DNA of 64,000 nucleotides from Bradyrhizobium sp. LTSP885 (GTDB lineage Bacteria; Pseudomonadota; Alphaproteobacteria; Rhizobiales; Xanthobacteraceae): NCBI RefSeq assembly GCF_000938305.1, contig NZ_JYMT01000010.1:91475-155474 (forward strand). The letters are read 5' to 3'. The position numbers and the translations under genes are program-made. Positions 29,105 through 37,900 of this stretch are shown here, piece after piece. The notes below the pieces were generated by a model. It searched no databases. It saw only the letters and a program-made list of their open reading frames with translations, and was not told the DNA's origin. Each line of letters begins with the position of its first letter. Within the stretch, counting starts at the first letter, position 1.

Positions 29105-29506
29105 ATTGCCCCGCCTCGACCGGTCTTGCCGGATAATTTCTTGAGGATTGATCTTGAGCGCGTGTGCCGTGAAATACAAGCGATCCGCGCATTTCGATTC
29201 GTTTTCTTTTTCGATCGCGCTGTGAGTGTTGCACCGATGCAAGAGTGAGCGGCGGATTCACGCTATCTTGTGGCAATGCGCAATCCCTTTCTTCACATGG
29301 CATGTAAGAAAGCACTTGGCATGGAAGAAAGTATCAGGAACTCCCAAGACCTGTTGGGGCGACAATGTACGTCGGCATCCGCTGATGGTTTCAATCGACC
29401 TGCAAGATGCAATATGATGGCATGGGTTCGAGGTGTCGAACCGGGTTCGAAGCGTCGAACCGGGTTCGAGGTATCGAACCGATCTAATCTGCGAAGAGGC
29501 GAAGCG
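29105..29506. other. Divergent intergenic region with tandem palindromes
   Basis: 402 bases between the DUF2267-like gene and the HerA-like ATPase gene. It is less GC-rich than its surroundings and contains the three palindromes described next. A plus-strand frame from 29270 runs through into the ATPase gene but its sequence is not protein-like. Confidence 0.6.
29425..29480. promoter_or_regulatory. Three tandem perfect palindromes GGTTCGA-N4-TCGAACC (candidate operators)
   Basis: Units at 29425-29442, 29444-29461 and 29463-29480, each 18 bases with identical 7-base arms and different centres (GGTG, AGCG, GGTA), separated by a single G, so the period is 19 bases. Invariant arms with free centres is what a dimeric DNA-binding protein site looks like. 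The array ends 26 bases before the ATPase start codon, where it could block transcription. Confidence 0.6.
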
Positions 29507-31126
29507 ATGGCGACCCCAGACGACAAGCCGGCCGATACCGACGAGAAAATCTTTATCGGCAAGGGTGAGGAGACGGCTTGGCTGACGCTCGCGCTGGCCA
29601 ACCGGCACGGCCTTGTGACCGGCGCGACCGGAACGGGTAAGACTGTCTCGCTGCAAGTCATGGCGGAAGGGTTCGCGCGCGCCGGCGTCTCGGTGTTCGC
29701 GGCCGATATCAAGGGTGATCTGTCCGGTATCTCCGAAGTCGGGGAAGCCAAGGACTTTATCGTCAAGCGCGCCAAGGAAATGGGGCTGACGTTCCAGCCG
29801 GATCAGTTCTCGACCGTTTTCTGGGATGTGTTCGGCGAGCAGGGTCATCCGGTGCGCGCCACCGTCACCGAAATGGGGCCGCTGCTGCTGGCGCGGATGC
29901 TCGATCTCAACGACGTACAGGAAGGCGTGCTCAACGTCGCCTTCCGCGTCGCCGACGAGAACGGCCTGGCGCTGATCGACATGAAGGACCTGCGCGCCTT
30001 GCTCGATGCGATCGCCCCCGACCTGAGCAAGAAGGCTGGCGACGACGAGGATCCGCTGGCGTCGATCCGCAAGGCCGCGCAAGGCTATGGCAACGTCTCC
30101 AGGGCGACGGTCGGGACCATTCAACGCCAGCTCCTGGTGCTCGAGAACCAGGGCGGCGCCAAGTTCTTCGGCGAGCCGGCGCTGACGCTGAAGGATTTCA
30201 TGAAGACCGACCGCGACGGCCGCGGCGTGGTTAACATCCTCGTTGCCGACAAGCTGATGCAGAGCCCGCGGCTTTACGCCACGTTCCTGCTCTGGATGCT
30301 CTCGGAATTGTTCGAGGAGATGCCGGAGGCCGGCGACCTGCCGAAGCCGAAGCTGGTGTTCTTCTTCGACGAGGCGCATCTGTTGTTCAACGACGCGCCG
30401 AAGGCGTTGATGGACAAGATCGAGCAGGTGGTGCGGCTGATCCGCTCCAAGGGCGTCGGCGTCTATTTTGTCACCCAAAACCCGATCGACGTGCCGGACA
30501 AGGTGCTGGCGCAGCTCGGCAACCGTGTCCAGCATGCGCTGCGCGCGTTCACACCGCGCGACCAGAAGGCCGTCGCCGCAGCCGCGCAGACCTTCCGGCC
30601 CAATCCGAAGCTCGACACCGCGCGCGTGATCATGGAGCTCGGCAAGGGCGAGGCGCTGGTGTCGTTCCTCGAGGGCGCCGGCACACCGGCGATGGTCGAG
30701 CGCATCATGGTGCGGCCACCGTCGGCGCGGATCGGGCCGATCACGCCGGAAGAACGCAAGGCGATCATGGATGCGAGCCCCTACAAGGGCAAGTACGACA
30801 CCGCGATCGATGCCGAATCCGCCTACGAGATCATCCAGAAGCGTCTTGCGGGGGCGGCGGCGCCGGCGGACGGTGCAGGCGGTGGCGAGGGTGGCGGCAT
30901 CCTCGGCCATATCGGCGCCATCGCGGCTGCGATCTTCGGCACCAATGTCAGGCGTGGCCGGCTGTCGACGGGACAGGTGATCGCACGCAATGTGACGCGT
31001 TCGGTCACCGACAAGGTGGTCGGTGGCGTGGTCGCCGATCTCGGCAAGTCGGTCGGCGGCTCCGTCGGAGGATCGATCGGCCGCGCCTTGGTCCGCGGCG
31101 CGCTTGGCGGATTGCTGCGGAGATAG
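29507..31126 (+). CDS. HerA-like (DUF853) ATPase
   Basis: 539-aa P-loop ATPase of the bacterial HerA-like helicase family (PF05872). Walker A GATGTGKT (39-46), Walker [14 protein letters not shown], then [35 protein letters not shown], the family's sensor/arginine-finger region. The C-terminal tail is Gly-rich and amphipathic ([17 protein letters not shown] ... [13 protein letters not shown]). Members form hexameric rings; a DNA-translocating role is inferred, and the substrate is unproven. ATG 29507 is chosen because similarity begins there and GAGGCGAAG precedes it. No nuclease (NurA) neighbour is visible. Confidence 0.9.
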   Translation: MATPDDKPADTDEKIFIGKGEETAWLTLALANRHGLVTGATGTGKTVSLQVMAEGFARAGVSVFAADIKGDLSGISEVGEAKDFIVKRAKEMGLTFQPDQFSTVFWDVFGEQGHPVRATVTEMGPLLLARMLDLNDVQEGVLNVAFRVADENGLALIDMKDLRALLDAIAPDLSKKAGDDEDPLASIRKAAQGYGNVSRATVGTIQRQLLVLENQGGAKFFGEPALTLKDFMKTDRDGRGVVNILVADKLMQSPRLYATFLLWMLSELFEEMPEAGDLPKPKLVFFFDEAHLLFNDAPKALMDKIEQVVRLIRSKGVGVYFVTQNPIDVPDKVLAQLGNRVQHALRAFTPRDQKAVAAAAQTFRPNPKLDTARVIMELGKGEALVSFLEGAGTPAMVERIMVRPPSARIGPITPEERKAIMDASPYKGKYDTAIDAESAYEIIQKRLAGAAAPADGAGGGEGGGILGHIGAIAAAIFGTNVRRGRLSTGQVIARNVTRSVTDKVVGGVVADLGKSVGGSVGGSIGRALVRGALGGLLRR

Positions 31127-31228
31127 CTCGTCAAGCCCACCGCTCGGTCGGGCAGGAGGCGGGCGCTTTGCCTGCTACGGCCGGCGGGCTACAAATTGCG
31201 ACAAGCCCAACAGCCAGGGAAACCAGCG

Positions 31229-32629
31229 ATGTCCAACGCCATGCTCCAGCCGGTCCTCGATCATATCGACGCCGATTTCGACAACAGTCTCGCGCGGCTG
31301 TTCACGCTGCTCCGCATCAAGTCGATTTCGTCAGAGGCAGCCTTTGCCGACGACTGCAAGGCGGCGGCCGACCATCTGGCCAAGGACATCGCGACGCTGG
31401 GCTTCATTGCGGAGGTGCGGCCGACCGCGGGCCATCCGGCCATCGTTGCCAAGGCGAATGGCAGCAGCGACGGCCGCCCGCATGTGCTGTTCTACGGTCA
31501 CTACGATGTGCAGCCGGTCGATCCGCTCAATCTCTGGCACCGTCCGCCGTTCGAGCCCGTCGTCACCGACCACGCCGACGGCCGCAAGATCATCGTCGCG
31601 CGCGGCGCCGAGGACGACAAGGGCCAGCTCATGACTTTCGTCGAGGCCTGCCGCGCCTGGAAGCACGTGACGGGATCGCTGCCGGTCGACATCACCATCC
31701 TCATCGAGGGCGAGGAGGAGATCGGGTCGAAGAACTTCGTGCCGTTCCTCGAAGCGAACAAGGCTGACCTCAAGGCCGACTTCGCACTGGTCTGCGATAC
31801 CGGCATGTGGGACCAGAACACGCCGGCGATCACGACCTCGCTGCGCGGGCTGGTCTACGAAGAGGTCAAGATCAAGGCCGCCAATCGCGACCTGCATTCC
31901 GGCGTGTTCGGCGGCGGCGCGCAGAATCCGATCCGTGTGCTGACGCGGATCCTCGGCCGCCTGCATGACGACAACGGCCACATCACGATCCCCGGTTTCT
32001 ATGATGGCGTGAAGGATCTGCCGCCGGACATCCTGGCGCAGTGGAAGAAGCTGAACCTGACGGCTGAATCCTTCCTCAAGCCGATCGGACTGTCGCTGCC
32101 GGCCGGCGAGAAGGACCGGCTTCTGATCGAGCAGGTGTCCTCGCGGCCGACCTGCGACATCAACGGCATCATCGGCGGCTATACCGGCGAGGGCTCCAAG
32201 ACGGTGATTCCGGCGGAGGCATCGGCGAAGGTTTCATTCCGCCTGGTCGAGGGACAAGACCCCGAGAAGATCCGCCAGGCATTCCAGGACTATGTGAAGG
32301 CGCGGGTGCCGGCGGACTGCAAGGCCGAGTTCATCGACCACTCCAGCGCGCCGGCGATCGCGCTCGACTGGAACATGAAGCCGCTGGCGGCGGCCCGGCG
32401 CGCGCTGACCGACGAATGGGGCAAGGAAGCGCTCTTGATCGGCTCCGGCGCCTCGATCCCGATCGTCGCCGACTTCAAGCGCACGCTGGGGCTCGACTCC
32501 GTACTGGTCGGCTTCGGCCTCGACGACGACAACATCCATTCGCCGAACGAAAAGTACGACCTCAAGAGCTTCCACAAGGGCATCCGCTCCTGGGCCCGGA
32601 TTTTGGCGGCCTTCGCGGAAGCCAAATAG
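31229..32629 (+). CDS. M20-family metallopeptidase (dipeptidase-like)
   Basis: 466 aa. Zinc peptidase of the M20/M25/M40 family. Metal and catalytic motifs seen: LFYGHYDVQPVDP (His and catalytic Asp), GAEDDKGQLM (bridging Asp), EGEEEIGS (catalytic Glu and ligand Glu), CDTGMWD and the C-terminal DNIHSPNEKYDL (last His). A dimerisation domain with LHSGVFGG separates the halves. Probably a cytoplasmic dipeptidase or amino-acid deacylase; substrate unknown. ATG 31229 has GGGA upstream. The gene ends before a clear terminator. Confidence 0.92.
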   Translation: MSNAMLQPVLDHIDADFDNSLARLFTLLRIKSISSEAAFADDCKAAADHLAKDIATLGFIAEVRPTAGHPAIVAKANGSSDGRPHVLFYGHYDVQPVDPLNLWHRPPFEPVVTDHADGRKIIVARGAEDDKGQLMTFVEACRAWKHVTGSLPVDITILIEGEEEIGSKNFVPFLEANKADLKADFALVCDTGMWDQNTPAITTSLRGLVYEEVKIKAANRDLHSGVFGGGAQNPIRVLTRILGRLHDDNGHITIPGFYDGVKDLPPDILAQWKKLNLTAESFLKPIGLSLPAGEKDRLLIEQVSSRPTCDINGIIGGYTGEGSKTVIPAEASAKVSFRLVEGQDPEKIRQAFQDYVKARVPADCKAEFIDHSSAPAIALDWNMKPLAAARRALTDEWGKEALLIGSGASIPIVADFKRTLGLDSVLVGFGLDDDNIHSPNEKYDLKSFHKGIRSWARILAAFAEAK

Positions 32630-32653
32630 GATATGCTGCAGGCCGAACGTAAA

Positions 32654-32681
32654 AACGCCGCCCGGAATTGGGCGGCGTTTT
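32654..32681 (+). terminator. Rho-independent terminator
   Basis: Ten-pair stem AACGCCGCCC / GGGCGGCGTT around a 6-base loop, followed by TTTT. It ends the M20 peptidase transcript and, since A residues flank the left arm, may also serve the aldolase gene on the opposite strand. Confidence 0.85.
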
Positions 32682-32735
32682 GATTGGGTCGTGTAGAGGG
32701 TGTTGCCGGAGAGCTTACCCGAAGATTGTGAAAAT

Positions 32736-33515
32736 TCAACTCCGGTAGCCGGGGTTGACCCGGTCGAGCTTGCGCAGCAGCGGCGGCCAGACGAGCTGCG
32801 TCGAGCGCAGCTCGGCGCGGTCCGGGTTGGACAGGAGTTCGGAGTTCTTGTCGATCGCGTGCGGGTCGACCGGATAGGCGGTTCCGCCGAGCGCGCGGGT
32901 GGCCACCTGCATCGAGCAGGCCCGCTCCAGATGGTACATGCGCTCGAAGGCAGAGGCGACCGAGCGGCCGACCGTCAGCGTGCCGTGATTGCGCAGCAGC
33001 ATGTGGTTCCTGGCGCCGAGGTCGCGCTGCAGGCGCGGGCGCTCGTCATGATCGAGCGCAATACCCTCGTAGTCGTGATAGGCGAGGTCGTGGGTGACGA
33101 GCTGCGCGGTCTGGTTCAGCGGCAGCAGCCCGTCGGGGCCGCTGGAGACTGCGGTGCCGTCGACCGTGTGCAGATGGAGCACGCAACCGGCATCCTCGCG
33201 CACCTCGTGGATCGCGGAATGGATGGTGAAGCCGGCCGGGTTGATGCTGTAGTCGCTCTTCGTCAGCTGGTTGCCCTCGAGATCGACCTTGACCAGGCTC
33301 GAGGCGGTGATTTCGTCGAACATCAGCCCGTAGGGATTGATCAGGAAGTGATGTTCCGGTCCGGGCACGCGCGCCGAGATGTGGGTGTCGACCAGGTCGT
33401 CCCAGCCGTAGAGCGCGACCAGGCGATAGCAGGCGGCGAGGTTGACCCGCTGTTCCCATTCCGCCGCGCTCATATCCGACGGCACTTCCTTCAGGCGCGC
33501 TTCTGCTGGCGACAT
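32736..33515 (-). CDS. Class II aldolase/adducin family protein
   Basis: 259 aa. Fold of fuculose-phosphate aldolase and relatives. Seen: ACYRLVALYGWDDLVDTHISARVPG, INPYGLMFDEITASSLVKVD, and zinc ligands in VLHLHTVDG and RNHGTLTVG. The family includes aldolases, dehydratases and demethylases, so the substrate is open. ATG 33515 is used (GGAG upstream, similarity starts nearby); the frame extends 22 codons further. Stands alone between the M20 peptidase and the glycosyltransferase. Confidence 0.88.
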   Translation of the reverse strand: MSPAEARLKEVPSDMSAAEWEQRVNLAACYRLVALYGWDDLVDTHISARVPGPEHHFLINPYGLMFDEITASSLVKVDLEGNQLTKSDYSINPAGFTIHSAIHEVREDAGCVLHLHTVDGTAVSSGPDGLLPLNQTAQLVTHDLAYHDYEGIALDHDERPRLQRDLGARNHMLLRNHGTLTVGRSVASAFERMYHLERACSMQVATRALGGTAYPVDPHAIDKNSELLSNPDRAELRSTQLVWPPLLRKLDRVNPGYRS

Positions 33516-33627
33516 GGCCGATTTGCTCCGTTGATGGCTGTTGCTCGATATGAGCCTAGCGCCGCTGCCCTGCCGCAGCAAGGCAGCGTGCCGGCGTGAC
33601 AGTTATGCCGTCAGGGAACGGCTAGGC

Positions 33628-33650
33628 ACGATCCGGAAGGATCATGCTCC
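33628..33650. repeat. Short relative of the GATCATGCTC palindromic repeat
   Basis: ACGATCCGGAAGGATCATGC... is a reduced form of the element at 2804-2852, keeping GATCCGGAA and GATCATGCTC with the centre missing. Lies between the aldolase and glycosyltransferase genes. Confidence 0.6.
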
Positions 33651-33695
33651 AACATTGCGCAGAGCGGCGATCAATTACTCAGGGGCCGTCGCGCC

Positions 33696-35345
33696 TTACG
33701 GCGCCGGAATCGCGAGCAGGCTCGAGATGCTGCGGCCGCGGATATCGTAGACACGGGCGAACACGACGTCATCGCGCTTGATCTCGACCATCACAGGCGC
33801 GGCAAGGCCCTTGCAGTAGAACTCGCCGAGCGTCATCGCGAAGTCGGCGGCGTGGCTGTCCCAGCCGATCGTGAAATCGGAACCGAGCGCGACCTGGGCC
33901 GGACGTTGCGGCCCGCAGACCGCAACTTTCCACTTGCGGTCATGCGGCGGGGCTTCCTGCCGCTCGGCCAACTGCTCACGCAGTTCGTCGGAAGCCTGCT
34001 TCAACGCCAGCCCCCAATAGTCCAGCATGAAGTAGTTGTCGGCGGTGCGCACCGTGCCGGCGATGTGGTTGAAGTGCGTGTACTGGTAGGGATGCAGCCG
34101 GATCATCTCGCTGAGCGGCAGCAACAGGCCGAACGCGAACACCGCGACTGCGGCCGGCTGCCAGGCGCGGCGGTTCTCGCCAAGCCAGTTCATGCCGCGC
34201 CCGAATGCGACGCCGGCCAATACGGTCATCGGCGGAATCACGAAGATGAAATGACGGATGCCGTTGTAGAGCGCCGGCCGCTTCACCATCGCGATGACGA
34301 GCGGCAGCGTCGCCGCCAGCGTCAGCATCAGCATGACGGTCTTGCGCCGTGCCGGCACGTCCTTGCGTGACAACGACATCAGCGTGACGACGACCGCGGC
34401 GGCGAGCAGGATCAGCAGCACCTCCGGGAGCTGCAGCGCGAACAGCGTCGGCAGATAGGACCACGGCATGTCCGGCACCGACACCAGCGCGCCGTCGAAC
34501 ATCTCCTTCCACGGCTTCTCGAAGAAGTGCGAGAAGTAGGTCACCGCTTCGAACGGATGCCCGGGCTCCATGATCGACCAGGGCCAGATCAGGCCCATCA
34601 CCAGATAGCCGAATGCGAGGCCCGGCAGCAGCACGTAGACCACATGCGCAAAGCGGTGTGCCGCCTCGCGCGGGCCTTGCTTGCGGAATTCCTCGATCCA
34701 CAGCGGGATGAAGCCGATCACCGCGTAGATCAGCGCGAGCCCGCCAAGCACGCGGCAGCCGATCGAAAGGCCGGCGCCGAATCCGACAAGCAGGACCGTG
34801 CGCGGCGAGGGCGACGGATATTCTTCGGCGAGGCGGACCAGGCCCATGATCAGGATCACCATTGCCACGGCAAACGGCGCATCCTTGGGGTTCATGAACA
34901 TGTGGCCGTAGAAGGTCGGGCACAGCGCCAGCAGCAGGAGCGCGGCAAGCCCGGCCAGCGGGCCGCCGACGCGCCGCGCCAACCGCCAGGTGACCGCAAG
35001 CCCGATCACACCGACGATCGCGCCAAGCAGGCGGCGGGTCTCGAACAGTTCGAGCGGAATGATCTTGTGCAGCAGTGCTGCGGCCATGTCGAAGCCGCCG
35101 CCATACATATAGAGGTTGGCAAATGACAGCGCGCCGGTGTCCTTGAAACCGGAACCGTACATGCGCAGCAACAAATCGGCATATTCGGCGTGGGTGTAAT
35201 CATCCCAGCCCAATCCGTAGTCGCGAAATGTAAGACCGGCGATCAAAGCAACCACGCCGAGAGCGAGGAGGGCGAGATCGTCGCAGGTCTTCTCCACCGA
35301 GCGCCGCGCAGGCGTATCGATGGCAGACGTCGTGATAGATGACAT
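33696..35345 (-). CDS. ArnT-like membrane glycosyltransferase (GT39/GT83 type)
   Basis: 549-aa integral membrane protein with about ten transmembrane helices. Early acidic motif YGLGWDDYTHAEYA after TM1 matches the catalytic-Asp loop of lipid-carrier-dependent glycosyltransferases (ArnT/PMT group), and LCPTFYGHMFMNPKDAPFAV is typical of dolichyl-phosphate-mannose-type transferases. The C-terminal part is soluble (periplasmic). Transfers a sugar from a polyprenyl-phosphate donor; acceptor unknown. ATG 35345 chosen. No polysaccharide cluster surrounds it. Confidence 0.82.
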   Translation of the reverse strand: MSSITTSAIDTPARRSVEKTCDDLALLALGVVALIAGLTFRDYGLGWDDYTHAEYADLLLRMYGSGFKDTGALSFANLYMYGGGFDMAAALLHKIIPLELFETRRLLGAIVGVIGLAVTWRLARRVGGPLAGLAALLLLALCPTFYGHMFMNPKDAPFAVAMVILIMGLVRLAEEYPSPSPRTVLLVGFGAGLSIGCRVLGGLALIYAVIGFIPLWIEEFRKQGPREAAHRFAHVVYVLLPGLAFGYLVMGLIWPWSIMEPGHPFEAVTYFSHFFEKPWKEMFDGALVSVPDMPWSYLPTLFALQLPEVLLILLAAAVVVTLMSLSRKDVPARRKTVMLMLTLAATLPLVIAMVKRPALYNGIRHFIFVIPPMTVLAGVAFGRGMNWLGENRRAWQPAAVAVFAFGLLLPLSEMIRLHPYQYTHFNHIAGTVRTADNYFMLDYWGLALKQASDELREQLAERQEAPPHDRKWKVAVCGPQRPAQVALGSDFTIGWDSHAADFAMTLGEFYCKGLAAPVMVEIKRDDVVFARVYDIRGRSISSLLAIPAP

Positions 35346-35682
35346 GGCTAGCGGTACCGGCGTCCCTGTGGCCCAGTTGGCGCTTTAGGGCCTCATTCCC
35401 CGGCGTCCATATAGCGCAGTTCCACGTCCAAGTAATTGGCAATTGTGGCGTAATTCCCCCGGTGCGTTGCAATAAATTGGCAGCAATTCGTCGTCAGTAG
35501 ATTTACGGGAATGACTGCTCGGAAGACCGGAATCGACCGCGGAGGCCGGCGGACAATGCCGCGCGGAACCAGATTTTCGGGAACTCTGTCCACAATTGGC
35601 GGTTGGCGATGTGGATAATATGACGGTATCGTGGCGTTGGCGGCTGCGCCGATTTCAGGCGGGTCGTCCGGGGGTTAGTTCG
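35346..35682. other. Divergent intergenic region without a recognised gene
   Basis: 337 bases between the glycosyltransferase and the Pro-rich membrane protein genes, moderately AT-rich around 35430-35520 (probable promoters). I see no repeat, RNA or conserved frame. Confidence 0.5.
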
Positions 35683-36579
35683 ATGATGGTTGCTCTGTTG
35701 GTCGTCGGCGCAGGCCTGGTCGTAGCGGGCTTGGCGGCGATCGGCCTTGGAATTCCCTACAAGGAATTCAGCGTCGGCAGCACGTTGATCGTAACGGGCG
35801 TGACCGGCGTGTGCAGCGGTGCGATCGTGCTTGCGCTGGCCGCGGCCGTCCGGGAACTCCAGCAGATTGCCAGCCGGCTCGGCCCGGCTGCCGCCGGCGC
35901 ACGACCCGAGTTCCCGCGGCCGGCGGCCGGTTCTGCAACTTCCCCGCGCAATACTCCGCCCGCCGAGGGCGGCTCTCTGTTTCCTCGGGACCCGCACGAT
36001 GCCGAACCTCCGCCGATTGCGCCGCCCGCGGCCCCCTGGCATGAGGAGGCGACCCAGCGCGGGGTATCGAGCGAGGTGCCGCCACCCGTACCCGCGGCAG
36101 CTCAGCCAGAGGCGCCGACCAAGCGGCGTAACCTGCTGTTCTCCTCCAGCTCGCGGAAGGAGCGCGAGCGGGCCCAGGCGCGTGGCGCCGAGCCGCTATC
36201 TCCTGATCTGTTGTCGCCCGAGTTGCGCCCTAACCCGGCGGCGGCGAGCGAGCCTGCCCCTGTCAGCTTCGACGATGCCTGGCCGAAAGCGGAACGGCCG
36301 AGGTCGGTCGACGTCGCTCCGCGCCGAACTGCACGCACGCCGTCGACCTTCAGCGAGGCCCAAGGGGCCCAACAAGGGGGGCAGGGCGCCGCGCCTTCGC
36401 CCGGCCATCCGCCGGTGCCGCAGGAGCAGCCTCCGGTGACCGTCCTCAAATCGGGCATCGTGGATGGCATGGCCTATTCGCTGTATTCGGACGGGTCGAT
36501 CGAAGCGCAGATGCCCGAGGGCATGATGCGCTTTGCCTCCATTGACGAACTCAGGTCGCATCTGGAGCAGCGCCCCTAG
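35683..36579 (+). CDS. Two-helix membrane protein with long Pro/Ala-rich linker, unknown function
   Basis: 298 aa from ATG 35683. Two transmembrane helices (MMVALLVVGAGLVVAGLAAIGLG and GSTLIVTGVTGVCSGAIVLALA), then about 170 residues rich in Pro, Ala, Arg and Ser, then a compact C-terminal segment (TVLKSGIVDGMAYSLYSDGSIEAQMPEGMMRFASIDELRSHL) that looks like a small folded domain. Start uncertain: the frame is open to TTG 35596, and ATG 35620 and 35686 are alternatives; GGGGG precedes 35683. The C-terminal domain is known to me from Bradyrhizobium hypotheticals, without function. The stop codon touches a dispersed repeat. Confidence 0.75.
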   Translation: MMVALLVVGAGLVVAGLAAIGLGIPYKEFSVGSTLIVTGVTGVCSGAIVLALAAAVRELQQIASRLGPAAAGARPEFPRPAAGSATSPRNTPPAEGGSLFPRDPHDAEPPPIAPPAAPWHEEATQRGVSSEVPPPVPAAAQPEAPTKRRNLLFSSSSRKERERAQARGAEPLSPDLLSPELRPNPAAASEPAPVSFDDAWPKAERPRSVDVAPRRTARTPSTFSEAQGAQQGGQGAAPSPGHPPVPQEQPPVTVLKSGIVDGMAYSLYSDGSIEAQMPEGMMRFASIDELRSHLEQRP

Positions 36580-36634
36580 CGCGTTTTCAAGCGATGTGGA
36601 TACCGGTTCGCGTGAAGAAGACGCGTTAAAACAA
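36578..36634 (+). repeat. Dispersed repeat, copy 2, overlapping a stop codon
   Basis: Matches copy 1 (20891-20946) in the opposite orientation: CTAG then GCGTTTTC...ACCGGTTCGCGTGAAGAAG...AAAACAA. The TAG stop of the preceding gene is its first part, as in copy 1. Confidence 0.85.
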
Positions 36635-36818
36635 CATTCTGGGCGATACTTGCGGCGCTCTTGTCTTAAAAATAGAGCACTGCCGTTGTTGTCAGATGTG
36701 CTGTAATCCACTCATATTCGCGAAGTAGTGCGGGATTCTGCCGGTGTATTGTCGCGGTCGGATACTGTCCGGTCGGCGCACCACGTTGCGCCCTTCGATA
36801 CCACGGGAAGGTTGAGCC

Positions 36819-37232
36819 ATGTCCGATACCTCAGGCAAGAGCCCGGTCGAGCTGACCGCCAGCATCGTGTCGGCCTATCTCAGCAACAACCCGACGCCGG
36901 CCTCGGACATTCCCAACCTGATCAGCCAGGTCCACGCCGCGCTGATGCGCGTTTCGACCGGACGCACTGATGCGCCGCTCGAGCCGGCGAAGCCCGCGGT
37001 ATCCACCAAGAAGTCGATCACGCCGGAATATCTGGTGTGTCTCGAAGACGGCAAACGCTTCAAATCGCTCAAGCGACATTTGCGCACGCAGTACAACATG
37101 ACGCCCGAGCAATATCGCGACAAATGGGGCCTGCCGGCCGACTATCCGATGGTGGCGCCGAACTATGCCGTGGCGCGTTCGCAGCTCGCCAAGAAGATGG
37201 GGCTGGGCCAGCAGGCGCGGAAGAAGAAGTAA
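36819..37232 (+). CDS. mucR: MucR/Ros-family transcriptional regulator
   Basis: 137-aa zinc-finger-type regulator controlling exopolysaccharide, motility and symbiosis or virulence genes in rhizobia. N-terminal dimerisation/oligomerisation segment (VELTASIVSAYLSNNPTPASDIPNLI), then the finger YLVCLEDGKRFKSLKRHL followed by MTPEQYRDKWGLPADYPMVAPNYA. Cys74 and His87 are present, but the usual second Cys is Asp77 and the last His positions are Gln91/Tyr92, so zinc binding is doubtful; zinc-free homologues are known in Mesorhizobium. The gene stands alone with a 184-base leader. Members often repress their own promoter. Confidence 0.93.
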   Translation: MSDTSGKSPVELTASIVSAYLSNNPTPASDIPNLISQVHAALMRVSTGRTDAPLEPAKPAVSTKKSITPEYLVCLEDGKRFKSLKRHLRTQYNMTPEQYRDKWGLPADYPMVAPNYAVARSQLAKKMGLGQQARKKK

Positions 37233-37242
37233 ATTTAGCCGC

Positions 37243-37360
37243 GTCATTCCGGGGCGATGCGTTAGCATCGAACTATGGTGCGCAATTGCGCACCTGAGAA
37301 TCTCGAGGTTCCCCGATGCGCAATTGCGCATCTGAGGCTCGCTTCGCGCCCCGGAACGAC
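37243..37360. repeat. Dispersed inverted-repeat element with internal palindromes
   Basis: Ends GTCATTCCGGGGCG and CGCCCCGGAACGAC are inverted. Inside lie two perfect palindromes, GTGCGCAATTGCGCAC (37278-37293) and TGCGCAATTGCGCA (37317-37330). This is a type of intergenic element I know from Bradyrhizobium. It separates the convergent mucR and sufE genes. Confidence 0.75.
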
Positions 37361-37378
37361 ATGTCCTAAACTTCGGAG

Positions 37379-37810
37379 TTACGACGCCGAGGCCAACGCC
37401 TCGCGCGCATCGGTGCGGATACGCTCGACCATCGACCGCAGGCCGTTGGAGCGCTGCGGGGTGAGGTGGTCGCGGAAGCCGAACTCGTCGAACAGCGCAA
37501 TCGCATCCTTCGACAGGATATCCTGCGGCGTGTGGCCTGAATAGAGCGTCAGCACAATCGCGACCAGCCCGCGTACGATATGGGCGTCGCTGTCGCCGAG
37601 GTAGTTCAGCCGTGGCTGGCCATTGGCATCGCGATCGATCCGCTTCGACAGCCAGACCTGGCTGACGCAGCCTTGCACCTTGTTTTCGGTTGAGTGTTCG
37701 GCCTCGGGCAAGGGTTCGAGCGTGCGGCCGAGCTCGATCACGTAACGATAGCGGTCGTCCCACTCGTCGAGCAGCGTAAAATTGTCCCTGATTTCGTCGA
37801 TCGTCGTCAT
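37379..37810 (-). CDS. sufE: SufE-family cysteine desulfuration protein
   Basis: 143 aa. Accepts sulfur from a cysteine desulfurase (SufS) for Fe-S cluster assembly. The active-site cysteine is Cys48 in NKVQGCVSQVWL, and the rest (IVRGLVAIVLTLYSGHTPQDI, LTPQRSNGL) is typical. ATG 37810 is chosen by family start (MTTIDEIRDNF); ATG 37822 is an alternative with GAGAATGGG upstream. No other suf gene is in the window. Confidence 0.94.
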   Translation of the reverse strand: MTTIDEIRDNFTLLDEWDDRYRYVIELGRTLEPLPEAEHSTENKVQGCVSQVWLSKRIDRDANGQPRLNYLGDSDAHIVRGLVAIVLTLYSGHTPQDILSKDAIALFDEFGFRDHLTPQRSNGLRSMVERIRTDAREALASAS

Positions 37811-37900
37811 CTCGGCCCGCATCCCATTCTCACGGGCTTATATAGGAAGCCGAGCTGCCAAAGCGACGAAAATGGAACCGGTTCCGCGCTTAATTTACCG

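Noticed and set aside
29425..29480. CRISPR-like array
   Set aside because: Units are palindromes of 18 bases with one-base spacers; no spacer-sized unique sequences and no cas genes.
29425..29480. tRNA T-arm (GGTTCGA) at the HerA upstream region
   Set aside because: No acceptor, D or anticodon stems can be formed around it; the motif recurs three times as a palindrome.
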